This document shows, in pieces, positions 8,116-15,656 of a DNA stretch of 64,000 nt. The position numbers were made by a program, and so were the translations under genes. The stretch is taken from assembly GCA_963810615.1 (NCBI GenBank), contig CAWEOA010000007.1, forward strand, positions 434,001 to 498,000, in the 5' to 3' direction. A model generated the notes under the pieces. It saw nothing but the letters and a program-made list of their open reading frames with translations, was not told the origin of the DNA and ran no database searches. This DNA is from JARRQJ01 sp963810615. GTDB taxonomy: Bacteria; Pseudomonadota; Gammaproteobacteria; DRLM01. How positions within the stretch are numbered: position 1 is the first letter of the stretch; each line of letters begins with the position of its first letter.

Positions 8116-8415
8116 ATGGCGCTAACCAAGGCCGAAATGGCAGAGAAACTTTTTGAAGAACTGGGGCTAAACAAACGTGAGGCCAAGGATTTTGTCGAAG
8201 CTTTCTTCGAGGAAATCCGCCTGGCGCTTGCAGAGGGGAGGCAGGTGAAATTGTCCGGTTTCGGCAACTTCAACTTGCGCGACAAGAAGCAGCGACCTGG
8301 ACGCAACCCTAAAACCGGTGAAGAAATTCCCATCACGGCGCGACGCGTGGTGACCTTTCATCCTGGACAGAAACTTAAAGCGCGGGTAGAAGCTTATGCT
8401 GGAAGCAGCGAATAA
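8116..8415 (+). CDS. ihfA: Integration host factor subunit alpha
   Basis: Nucleoid protein that bends DNA as a heterodimer with IHF beta. It acts in recombination, replication and sigma-54 promoters. At 99 residues it matches E. coli IhfA. It has MALTKAEMAEKLFEELGLNKREAK, the core GFGNF, and the DNA-inserting arm RPGRNPKTGEEIPI with the intercalating proline. It lies directly after pheT and overlaps the following MerR-type gene by 20 bp. Confidence 0.96.
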   Translation: MALTKAEMAEKLFEELGLNKREAKDFVEAFFEEIRLALAEGRQVKLSGFGNFNLRDKKQRPGRNPKTGEEIPITARRVVTFHPGQKLKARVEAYAGSSE

Positions 8416-8761
8416 CAATGAATTACCCCCGATACCGGGAAAACGGTATTTTGCCATCGGCGAAGTCAGCGATCTGTGCCTGGTAAAACCCCACGTGCTG
8501 CGTTACTGGGAGCAGGAATTCCCTCAGTTGAAGCCGGTCAAGCGACGCGGGAATCGCCGTTATTATCAGCAGCATGATGTGTTGATGGTGCGCGAGATCC
8601 GTAGCTTGTTATATGAACAAGGATTTACCATCGGCGGGGCGCGTCAGCAGTTGGGGACGAGCACCAAGACCAAGATTCCCGTGTCCGCCACCAACAGCAA
8701 GGATATCATTCGCCAGTTACGCGTCGATCTGGAAAAGCTAGCAACCCTGCTTAAAGGTTGA
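8396..8761 (+). CDS. MerR-family transcriptional regulator downstream of ihfA
   Basis: A 121-residue protein with an N-terminal winged helix-turn-helix of the MerR type (YFAIGEVSDLCLVKPHVLRYWEQEF, of which FAIGEV, LRYWEQEF and RRYYQQHD are the recognisable parts). A short helical tail with SKDIIRQLRVDLEKL probably forms a dimerising coiled coil. It has no effector-binding domain. The gene overlaps the end of ihfA, an arrangement conserved across Gammaproteobacteria. Its target and inducer are unknown. Confidence 0.88.
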   Translation: MLEAANNNELPPIPGKRYFAIGEVSDLCLVKPHVLRYWEQEFPQLKPVKRRGNRRYYQQHDVLMVREIRSLLYEQGFTIGGARQQLGTSTKTKIPVSATNSKDIIRQLRVDLEKLATLLKG

Positions 8762-8778
8762 GTGGGCTGATAATAGCT

Positions 8779-8808
8779 TTGGTGTTCGGCGCTTATCTCG
8801 AGTATCAT
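8779..8808 (+). promoter_or_regulatory. Possible promoter for tRNA-Pro
   Basis: TTGGTG (8779-8784) and TATCAT (8803-8808) are separated by 18 bp, about 60 bp ahead of the mature tRNA. This is a moderate sigma-70 match read by eye. Confidence 0.35.
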
Positions 8809-8871
8809 AACGCGCCTGTACACGTAGACGGCGGACGGTCACGGTTTCCATCCTTAAGTTTTAAATCCAAA

Positions 8872-8950
<79 letters not shown>

Positions 8951-9057
8951 TATTCATAGACTATAGACTTAGGTGTTGCGGGTGAAGCCGGCAACACTAA
9001 AGCAACAAAGCAATAATAAATCCGGATGTCGACTCACAAGAGGATGCAGGCTCCAGA

Positions 9058-9090
9058 CCCGTGCGCGAGAACGCGTACGGGCATTTTATG
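9058..9090 (+). terminator. Terminator-like hairpin downstream of tRNA-Pro
   Basis: CCCGTGCGC (9058-9066) pairs with GCGTACGGG (9073-9081) with one G-T pair around GAGAAC, followed by CATTTTATG. The T-run is short. It also lies just past the end of the minus-strand gene at 9101, so it may serve convergent transcription. Confidence 0.4.
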
Positions 9091-9100
9091 CACGTGAAGC

Positions 9101-9337
9101 TCAGCGCGGTGAATTGGTCATCATGCCTGCAGCCCGGCCACGTACGCGAAGATTGCCTTCCCACTGACATGGGAGATGGGGGCAGCGATAACGATGTACG
9201 GGCACGAATAGGCTCCATAGGTGATCAATAGCGCGACGGCGGATTCGGACCAACACTCCCATGCAACGCGGACAAGTATGTTCGCTGGCAGCGCTCACGT
9301 AGCCTGTTGATCTTGTATTTAGCTTGTGCGATTTCAT
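9101..9337 (-). CDS. Small zinc-ribbon-like protein of unknown function
   Basis: A 78-residue protein with one CPRC knuckle near residue 23 and a second cysteine pair (YRCPHLPCQWEG) about 30 residues later, spaced like a zinc ribbon. Between them is a basic stretch and the hydrophobic run IDHLWSLFVPVHRYRC. The spacing of the four cysteines and the basic composition suggest a structural zinc site. A possible AAGGA lies 12 bases upstream of ATG 9337. I recall similar short proteobacterial proteins of the CPRC...PVRRYRC...WEG type, but no function. It is isolated, at the edge of the accessory patch. Confidence 0.55.
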   Translation of the reverse strand: MKSHKLNTRSTGYVSAASEHTCPRCMGVLVRIRRRAIDHLWSLFVPVHRYRCPHLPCQWEGNLRVRGRAAGMMTNSPR

Positions 9338-9599
9338 GACGGTATTGTTTCCTTGAAAATCAATTTTTCAGCAAGAAATATGGCACTTAACGTCATCCGC
9401 TCTATGCCCTTATATCTCTTGGCAACCGCATCGCTACTGTTATAGTCAACGGCGACTGCTATTGGAGAATGGTTGCTCGTTCCTTTCTGGCATTTTGTGC
9501 GTCGTCGCACAAACTAAAAAAGTCGCGGATTCAAGTCGTTAGTGCGTAGACTTGTGCTGGAAGCGATTTACTATTAAACAATAGTCCAGCCATGCCCGA

Positions 9600-10052
9600 T
9601 TATCCAGCTTCAAACATCGGCAAGCGGAAGCGCGGTCCTTTTTTTCTTTTCGCTACAGCTTGGGCCGCCAGCATCACTACAGTGTGATTGCCATATTTCT
9701 TATTGAGGGTGTCCACGGTCGCTATCAGTCGTTCGTTACGATCATCTTTGTCCGTCTTTCCAAAGAGATCCAGGCTGCGTTCTTCGCTCGGGCGGATCTC
9801 CGTGGCGATCACTCCGCAGCCGCGATAGAGTTCACCCGGCTGATAGAGTCGCGCAAAGGCATCGCGCACGGCACGGGAGAACTCGAAGATACTGGCGCTG
9901 GGGTTGCTAAAGCGCGTTTCCTCGGCTCGGGACGCAAACGACTTCAAGGTGAGGAATACAGTCAGTCTTTGGGCGAGATAACGCTTCCTCACCAACTCGG
10001 TGACAAGCCGCGAAGTATGGTGCGTGAGGTGGGCGGCAATAAAATCACGTTG
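9600..10052 (-). pseudogene. 3' fragment of Y-family DNA polymerase gene (partial duplicate)
   Basis: This stretch aligns without gaps to the last 453 bases of the intact polymerase gene at 12623-13855 (offset exactly 3023). It encodes only the little-finger/C-terminal part (TELVRKRYLAQRLTVFLTLK ... RLPMFE). Identity is very high in the inner half (two differences by eye over about 250 bases) and lower near the stop codon. It has no catalytic palm, start codon or upstream signals, so it is a gene remnant. Similarity stops abruptly at 10052, where a palindrome begins. Confidence 0.85.
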
Positions 10053-10073
10053 AACTGCCCCGGGTCAGTTCAA
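10050..10073. repeat. 24-bp palindrome at the end of the duplicated polymerase fragment
   Basis: TTGAACTG (10050-10057) and CAGTTCAA (10066-10073) flank CCCCGGGT, giving a nearly perfect 24-bp palindrome with a single central mismatched pair. It begins exactly where homology to the intact polymerase gene ends. This could be a recombination scar, for example two insertion-sequence ends brought together, or a regulatory site. No transposase is present. Confidence 0.55.
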
Positions 10074-10356
10074 CCACCTCGAAGCATGCGCGTGTAAAAC
10101 TTTCTTGGATTCTTAACTTCCGACCCGATATCCCGTCGCCGAACGAATTAAGTCGTTAATAATTCCACTCATTCTCAGTAGCCGCCGGTCACTCTCAATT
10201 GCATTGCCGATTCCGCTTCTGTTTAGTTGAGCTGACACGCTGCTTACATAGTACCGATATTTTCATGCACTCCTGGCTTTTTGCCGAACTTGAACTAGAG
10301 TCGTAATTAGAACCTAAAGATAAAAATTATTAAAATTAATAATGGGGGGTGCAGTC

Positions 10357-12540
10357 ATGTGCAATTCATGTTTGCGGTCGCTATCGTTTATCCTACTATG
10401 TTCTTCGCTATTGCTTGTCTCGGGCTGTGATTTCAATCAGTTGAATAGCAACGATGAGGGTGTTGCTGCCAATCCGGGAGCCGCCGGTTCCTTGCCAAGC
10501 AGTTTCAGCTTGGGAGGTTCTGCGTCATTGGGAGCCATCATCAATGGGAGCGCTACGCTTTCCAATGTTAATCCTGACGGCTCAAGCGCTACTCCGCCCT
10601 TGGAAGTAGTGACTACCGATGCAAATGGTTTCACTTTTGCGACTAAGCCGACCGGTGCGTTTCGCATATGTGTGAATGGCGGCACCTATACCGATGAAGC
10701 CACCGGCGATCAGGGTGTGGACAATACACTTACTCTGTGCGCAATCTCGGAGGATCCGACACAGCGGGTCGCCGTGTCGCCGATCAGTACTTTTATCGAT
10801 AACATCGCCACGGCAAGCCTGCAAAAAATGACGGGGCCATCGGCTGCGGATGTTACCGCGCAATTGGCGGCCGCGCGAACGCTCGTGCAGAATTTCTTTG
10901 GATTCCAAGGCGATCCCACCGCGGCTGAACCGCTGTTTACCCCACCGGATTCGGTGGCGGATCCGAACGGCGATCGCTATAAGGCGGCCATTATTCTGGG
11001 CGCATTTTCTCAGCAAGAAACGGATTATCTGGCAAAATGCTCCAATCAGCAGGGTGAACGTCACGAGTTACTCAAGGCCTTGTTCCAGGACATCAAGGAT
11101 AATGTGTTCGATGGGCGCGGCTTTGATGTGAACGGACAGCTTCAGGCGCTGCTGACTAAATGTAACGGCGTCGACACCATCTTGCCTGTTGCCACCGGCA
11201 GTGCCGATTTGCTGGCCGCTTTGAACAAATTCGGCCAGACAAACGAAGGTAAATTCTTGGATGTGGAAAACCACGGCGCTACTACGGCGGCGATAACCCA
11301 GGCGGTGGCCACCGGTGACCTTGCTCCGACGCAAATTAAGGTGGCGCCCAGTCAAGGCTTGATCGCCATCGATGCCAAGAACAACTATGCCTATGTGCCG
11401 ATCTATACCCTTGACAACAATAATGCGGGTGACGCGCAGGTGGCGGTGGTGGATTTGACCGTCGGTGTCGCCAACCCGGTATTGAAGGTGCTTTCGCTGC
11501 CCGGCAGCATCCGGCCGGTGGCGGCTACCATCGATCCCACCGCCAATAGGGCCTATGTCGAGGCGGCGACCAACAGTAGCAATGTAAACGTCTATGAGAT
11601 CGATACCACCACGCAGACCGTGATACATACCGTAGCTGCTACGGGCGTCATCCATTCCGGCTCTTTCGGCGGCATCATTGCCAATCCGGGTAAGCACAAG
11701 CTCATTATCGCGGGCACCAGCAATATCGGGATGATGGATCTCTCGACCGACCCGCCGACCATGATCGCCAACTCGGTACTGAGTACCGGTGGCACTGATT
11801 CCATCGCTCTCAACTTTGATACGGAGGTATTGTTTATCTCCTCGGACGGTACAATGAGTGCGGTAGATACTGCCGTCAATCCCCCGGTGCAATATTCCGT
11901 TGGCATGAGTCTGGGAACCACGGACGGTGTCGCCTTCGATGCGCTGACCAATCTGCTGGTTGTGGACCCGGAATTTGTGGATTTGAGTTATGTGTTGAAC
12001 TTCAACGGGGCGACGCTGGCGGATAATATGACGCTGCCTTATATCGAAGTAGACGGCTACGGTACATCAGGTCCGGTTGGTGAAGGGCCGGGAGGGCAGG
12101 CGGTGATGAATGTCATTACCCATCAAGCGGTAGTCGCGGATGAGTTTGGGCAGAATTTCCGTTTGATACAGCTGCCGTCGGGGCCGATCACCGGCGCGCC
12201 GAATAACAATGGCCAATCGGGTTCGGGTACCACGGCGGACGCCTCTTCAGCCTATACTATCGCCTCCGCCGTTTTGCCGATGCCGGATGTTAGTGGCACG
12301 CCGACCCAGTTGGGTATATTGGGTGATCCCAATTCACTGACTATGGATCCGTCGCGTAATTACGTGTATACCTTGGCAGATACCACTGCCAGTTATCACT
12401 CCTGGACTCCGGGGAGCACCACGCCGTTGTTCCTCATTCGTATTGACCTGAGTGCTCCGTTATTCGGCACGAGCCCAACAGTCACGGATGGCAGCGGCAA
12501 CAAATGGGAGCCGACCACGTGGTCTATACGCATGCCTTGA
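10357..12540 (+). CDS. Large secreted lipoprotein with propeller-like repeats
   Basis: A 727-residue protein of unknown function. A lipoprotein signal ends in LLLVSGC with the lipidated cysteine at 24 and Asp at +2, which in enterobacteria would favour inner-membrane retention. Residues about 45-170 form a beta-rich region with DANGFTFAT and a SPISTFID stretch, and 170-300 are more helical. From about 330 on there are repeated blade-like segments (IAIDAKNNYAYVPI, ATIDPTANRAYVEA, LTMDPSRNYVYTLA) like YVTN/NHL-type propellers. GGGGGG at 10344-10349 sits at good distance from ATG 10357; the in-frame ATG at 10342 lies inside it. A terminator follows. The gene is bracketed by the two polymerase copies. 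Confidence 0.8.
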   Translation: MCNSCLRSLSFILLCSSLLLVSGCDFNQLNSNDEGVAANPGAAGSLPSSFSLGGSASLGAIINGSATLSNVNPDGSSATPPLEVVTTDANGFTFATKPTGAFRICVNGGTYTDEATGDQGVDNTLTLCAISEDPTQRVAVSPISTFIDNIATASLQKMTGPSAADVTAQLAAARTLVQNFFGFQGDPTAAEPLFTPPDSVADPNGDRYKAAIILGAFSQQETDYLAKCSNQQGERHELLKALFQDIKDNVFDGRGFDVNGQLQALLTKCNGVDTILPVATGSADLLAALNKFGQTNEGKFLDVENHGATTAAITQAVATGDLAPTQIKVAPSQGLIAIDAKNNYAYVPIYTLDNNNAGDAQVAVVDLTVGVANPVLKVLSLPGSIRPVAATIDPTANRAYVEAATNSSNVNVYEIDTTTQTVIHTVAATGVIHSGSFGGIIANPGKHKLIIAGTSNIGMMDLSTDPPTMIANSVLSTGGTDSIALNFDTEVLFISSDGTMSAVDTAVNPPVQYSVGMSLGTTDGVAFDALTNLLVVDPEFVDLSYVLNFNGATLADNMTLPYIEVDGYGTSGPVGEGPGGQAVMNVITHQAVVADEFGQNFRLIQLPSGPITGAPNNNGQSGSGTTADASSAYTIASAVLPMPDVSGTPTQLGILGDPNSLTMDPSRNYVYTLADTTASYHSWTPGSTTPLFLIRIDLSAPLFGTSPTVTDGSGNKWEPTTWSIRMP

Positions 12541-12563
12541 TGAAAGCCTCCGCCTAAAATTGT

Positions 12564-12591
12564 AAACCGCCCTTCGGGGCGGTTTCTTTTT
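12564..12591 (+). terminator. Intrinsic terminator after the lipoprotein gene
   Basis: A 9-bp stem AAACCGCCC / GGGCGGTTT (12564-12572, 12577-12585) with a stable TTCG loop is followed by CTTTTT. It lies between convergent genes and may also weakly end the polymerase transcript. Confidence 0.92.
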
Positions 12592-12622
12592 GAAGTCGAG
12601 TGGAGTAGGAGATATAGGGCAA

Positions 12623-13855
12623 TTAGTTCACCTCAAACATCGGTAAGCGAAATCGCGGTCCTTTTTTCCTTTTTGCCACAGCTTGGGCTGCCAGCATCAC
12701 TACGGTGTGATTACCGTATTTCTTATTGAGGGTGTCCACGGTCGCCATCAGTCGTTCGTTGCGAGCATGATTGTCTACCTTTCCAAAAAGATCCAGGCTG
12801 CGCTCTTCGTTCGGGCGGATCTCTGTGGCGATCACTCCGCAGCCGCGATAGAGTTCACCCGGCTGATAGAGTCGCGCAAAGGCATCGCGCACGGCACGGG
12901 AGAACTCGAAGATACTGGCGCTGGGGTTGCTAAAGCGCGTTTCCTCGGCTCGGGACGCAAACGACTTCAAGGTGAGGAATACAGTCAGTCTTTGGGCGAG
13001 ATAACGCTTCCTCACCAACTCGGTGACCAGCCGCGAAGTATGGTGCGTGAGGTGGGCGGCAATAAAATCACGTTGCGAGCTCAGCTGTCCCAAAGATGCG
13101 GTGCGTGCCATGGATTTTGGCGGCCCATTGGCAAGTTGTACGGGGAATATGGGTCTACCGTGTAACTCATGCCAGAGATCCATGCCGGACTTTCCCAGCA
13201 GGCGCTGAATAAGTGCAGGATCGGCCCGGCTGTAATCAGCGGCGGTGAAAATATGGAATTTGTGCAGCAAGGCCTCGCGATTTCTGCCGATGCCGGGGAT
13301 GTTTTTTATTTTAACCCCGGCGAGAAAGGCAGGGATATCACCCCCGGGTATCAGCATGCTGCCATCGGGTTTATGTATATCGGAGGCGATCTTGGCCAAG
13401 GTCTTGGTGAGCGATATCCCGACGGATACCGTGATCCCCACCTCGTTCTTTACTGTGGTGCGGATGCTGTCCGCGATCTCGCTGAAACTCTTACGCCACA
13501 AGCTGCGAATACCGTTCAAGCCGAGAAATGCTTCGTCTATGGAATAGACCTCGACCTCCGGGGTGAATCGCGCCAGGATAGCAAACAGCTTGTCCGAAAT
13601 CTGGCCGTAGTAAGTAAAATCGGCGGGGATATACACGGCGTGGGGCAGCAGCTTCTTTGCCTCCCATACCGGCATACCGGTATGAATGCCCGCCGCCTTG
13701 GCATCATAGGTCTTGGCCACGATGCAGGCATCCTGGCTGGACATTACGCATACCGGCCGGTAGCGCAATTTCGGGGAGCGGGCCAGTTCGCAGGCGGCGA
13801 AGAAACAGTCGGCGTCCACATGAGCCACTGCATTGGGCCAGTCGGATGGGGGCAT
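12623..13855 (-). CDS. Y-family translesion DNA polymerase (DinB/UmuC-like)
   Basis: A 410-residue error-prone polymerase that would copy past damaged bases. The palm carries the metal-binding AHVDADCFFAACE near residues 11-22 and YSIDEAFLG near 105. CIVAKTYDAKAAGI and SVGISLTKTLAKIASD are typical of the family, followed by a helix-hairpin-helix (NIPGIGRN) and a little-finger domain. Sequence features are intermediate between DinB and UmuC, so I do not assign a symbol. It follows the LexA/UmuD-type gene by 21 bp on the same strand, so the pair is a likely DNA-damage operon. Its last 453 bases are duplicated at 9600-10052. Confidence 0.9.
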   Translation of the reverse strand: MPPSDWPNAVAHVDADCFFAACELARSPKLRYRPVCVMSSQDACIVAKTYDAKAAGIHTGMPVWEAKKLLPHAVYIPADFTYYGQISDKLFAILARFTPEVEVYSIDEAFLGLNGIRSLWRKSFSEIADSIRTTVKNEVGITVSVGISLTKTLAKIASDIHKPDGSMLIPGGDIPAFLAGVKIKNIPGIGRNREALLHKFHIFTAADYSRADPALIQRLLGKSGMDLWHELHGRPIFPVQLANGPPKSMARTASLGQLSSQRDFIAAHLTHHTSRLVTELVRKRYLAQRLTVFLTLKSFASRAEETRFSNPSASIFEFSRAVRDAFARLYQPGELYRGCGVIATEIRPNEERSLDLFGKVDNHARNERLMATVDTLNKKYGNHTVVMLAAQAVAKRKKGPRFRLPMFEVN

Positions 13856-13876
13856 GAGGGTGGCGCTCGTGCAGCG

Positions 13877-14449
13877 CTAATATTTGCGGAACAGGCCGAC
13901 CACGACGCCGAAGATTTCCAGGCTGCCTTTGGGGCGGATCACCGGATAGGCGAGATTGGCCGGGCGTAGGACGTAGCCGCTTTTTTCCTTGTCGAGATAC
14001 TTGAGGGTGAATTCGTTCTCGACGATGGCGATAACGATATCGCCGACCTTGGCGTCGCCGCGTTTTTCCACCACCACGGTATCGCCGCCTTGGATGCCGG
14101 CACCGGTCATGGAATCACCCTTTACCATCACCAGCACGGTTTTTGAGGGGTGTTCCACCAGATATTCATCGATGGTAAGGGTGTCGTGCTGGCTGTCGCT
14201 GGCCGGGCTGGGAAAGCCCGCCTGTACGCTCTCATAAACAGGCCGCTCGAAGAAGCGCTTGCCCGGCCGCAGGCGGCGGTCCGGCGTGGATTCCAGATAA
14301 CCCGCCAGTTTCAGCCGGTTGACCAAGGCGGCCACCGGACTCTTGGAACGAAAGCCCACCACTTGCATGAGAGTGGAATAAGCCGGCACCACGCCGTGGG
14401 CGGCATAGTAATCCTGGAGCTTGCTGAGATAGTCGCTGTCATTACCCAT
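13877..14449 (-). CDS. LexA/UmuD-type self-cleaving repressor (S24 peptidase)
   Basis: A 190-residue protein with an N-terminal winged-helix-like region (YLSKLQDYYAAHG, GFRSKSPVAALVNRL) and a C-terminal S24 domain. The Ala-Gly cleavage site is in VQAGFPSPA, the nucleophile serine in GDSMTGAG and the lysine in EFTLKYL. This is the layout of LexA, though the cleavage region resembles UmuD. RecA-stimulated self-cleavage would relieve repression of the polymerase gene downstream. I choose ATG 14449 because a strong promoter ends seven bases before it; the in-frame ATG at 14503 lies upstream of that promoter. The transcript may therefore be leaderless. Confidence 0.88.
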   Translation of the reverse strand: MGNDSDYLSKLQDYYAAHGVVPAYSTLMQVVGFRSKSPVAALVNRLKLAGYLESTPDRRLRPGKRFFERPVYESVQAGFPSPASDSQHDTLTIDEYLVEHPSKTVLVMVKGDSMTGAGIQGGDTVVVEKRGDAKVGDIVIAIVENEFTLKYLDKEKSGYVLRPANLAYPVIRPKGSLEIFGVVVGLFRKY

Positions 14450-14456
14450 GGAGCGC

Positions 14457-14485
14457 AGTGTATGGAACGATCGTTCTATTGTCAA
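14457..14485 (-). promoter_or_regulatory. Promoter with embedded GAAC-N4-GTTC operator for the repressor-polymerase operon
   Basis: On the minus strand, TTGACA (14485-14480) and TACACT (14462-14457) are separated by exactly 17 bp. The spacer contains the perfect 12-bp palindrome GAACGATCGTTC (14465-14476). GAAC-N4-GTTC is the core of the LexA box in Bacillus and Actinobacteria, unlike the CTGT-N8-ACAG box of E. coli. A repressor bound there would block RNA polymerase directly, implying autoregulation. The predicted transcription start falls on or next to the ATG at 14449. Confidence 0.75.
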
Positions 14486-14646
14486 GCCTCTCTCTTTGGT
14501 CATGCGAATGTCATCATTGGGTGTTTATAAAGTACACAGTCGCTTGTCAGGCTTGGGAGACTTGGATGGCGCATGAGATCTTCGCTTTCCCTCGGATGCC
14601 GTCGCTTGACTGCAGATTGAGTTCATATTCGTAGGAGATGCCCATT

Positions 14647-14970
14647 ATGCTCAGCTATCTACTCGGTTTGATACAGGAGTATGAACGGACCCACGGCCGG
14701 GTGCCGGTCTTGGTGAGGTTAAACACCCGGCATATGAAATATCTCTTGCAGGAATGTCCAGATCTGATACACGATGATGAACCTTTTCCATTTGGATTTC
14801 GCATCAGCGTTGTTTCGGAAGATGAGTTGGCGCATCCGGTGGTAAGCGTGTTGCCCGTGATGCGTGCGGCCGACGAGCGATCACGCTTCCCGCTGAATGA
14901 TCGTCTTGCCCGCTCACCCCAGCGGGAATCAGCGACAACCGCCTTGATGCGGCGGATATATCACCAATGA
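14647..14970 (+). CDS. Uncharacterised protein divergent from the LexA-like gene
   Basis: A 107-residue soluble protein that I do not recognise. The first 45 residues look well folded and mixed alpha/beta (MLSYLLGLIQEYERTHGRVP, then VRLNTRHMKYLLQECPDLI). The C-terminal 35 residues are rich in Arg, Ser and Ala and probably disordered. ATG 14647 has AGGAG nine bases upstream; ATG 14638 overlaps that site. It is transcribed away from the repressor gene with about 200 bp between the starts. That gap holds the LexA-like operator close to the repressor side only, so damage control of this gene is not shown. Confidence 0.6.
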   Translation: MLSYLLGLIQEYERTHGRVPVLVRLNTRHMKYLLQECPDLIHDDEPFPFGFRISVVSEDELAHPVVSVLPVMRAADERSRFPLNDRLARSPQRESATTALMRRIYHQ

Positions 14971-15187
14971 AGGATATCCCTCCCGTAAACAGGGTGCCTG
15001 GACTTTGTCGTCGCTCATGCCGAGGTCCTGAATCATTGCCAACTATGCAAGCATCAAAGTCTTCGATGCCGCGTTCATAATATTCTTGCCTCCTTGGCCC
15101 GATAGGCTAATAATCATAAAAAGTAGGTTTTTATTTTGATGGGTTTGCCGCAAGGCTTTTGACCGTAAGTGTAAAGGATGGAATCAC

Positions 15188-15388
15188 ATGAACAAGAATA
15201 TGGGTACGGCGGATCGACTGATAAGAACGGTTTTGGCTTTAATTGTGCTCGCCTTATATTTTACGGGGCAGATATCGGGACTGGCCGTGATCATCCTGGG
15301 GATTTTTGCCGTCATTTTCTTATTGACCAGCCTTATTTCGTTCTGTCCGCTTTATGTGCCTTTAAAGTTATCGACCCGCAAGAAATAG
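15188..15388 (+). CDS. DUF2892-type small membrane protein
   Basis: A 66-residue inner-membrane protein starting MNKNMGTADRLIRTVLALI, with two hydrophobic helices (about 10-27 and 30-50) and the motif FCPLYVPLKLSTRKK at the end. This pattern is that of the DUF2892 (YgaP membrane-domain-like) family, in which a GTADRxIR start and a CPLY motif are usual. AAAGGATGG precedes the start. No rhodanese domain is attached, unlike YgaP. The function is unknown and the gene stands alone. Confidence 0.8.
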   Translation: MNKNMGTADRLIRTVLALIVLALYFTGQISGLAVIILGIFAVIFLLTSLISFCPLYVPLKLSTRKK

Positions 15389-15436
15389 CGGCTGTCATCC
15401 GGCCGGATGGTCGTGTCGTGATATAAGGAAGAGGTC

Positions 15437-15556
15437 ATGTTCTTGCGCTCTACGCTTCGGGGTGCCCAAGAGGGTTTGTGCTCACCGGCATTGGCCTGCG
15501 CTTCCTATCCCAGCCTCAAGTTAAAGGCGACCTCGTCGCTAATGAGGGCAGGATAA
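15437..15556 (+). CDS. Possible 39-residue small ORF (weak)
   Basis: The ATG at 15437 is preceded by GGAAGAGG, a good ribosome-binding site, and opens a 39-codon frame ending TAA. The predicted peptide has no recognised motif, two cysteines and no clear membrane segment. It sits in the 268-bp gap before the lipoprotein operon. The only support is the ribosome-binding site, so it may be chance. Confidence 0.15.
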   Translation: MFLRSTLRGAQEGLCSPALACASYPSLKLKATSSLMRAG

Positions 15557-15656
15557 GATCCTTGGCGGAGGCGGCTGCATCTTACGTTTTTGTCCGCTAT
15601 CTTGTATCTTTAACCTGCATTTCTTAATTTTCTCCGTCTTAGGGAGTAGGGCAGTC

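Noticed and set aside
9600..9995. Fragment read as an independent 131-residue gene
   Set aside because: Its apparent start is an internal GTG of the polymerase sequence, and the frame continues upstream to the homology break. It is a duplicated gene tail.
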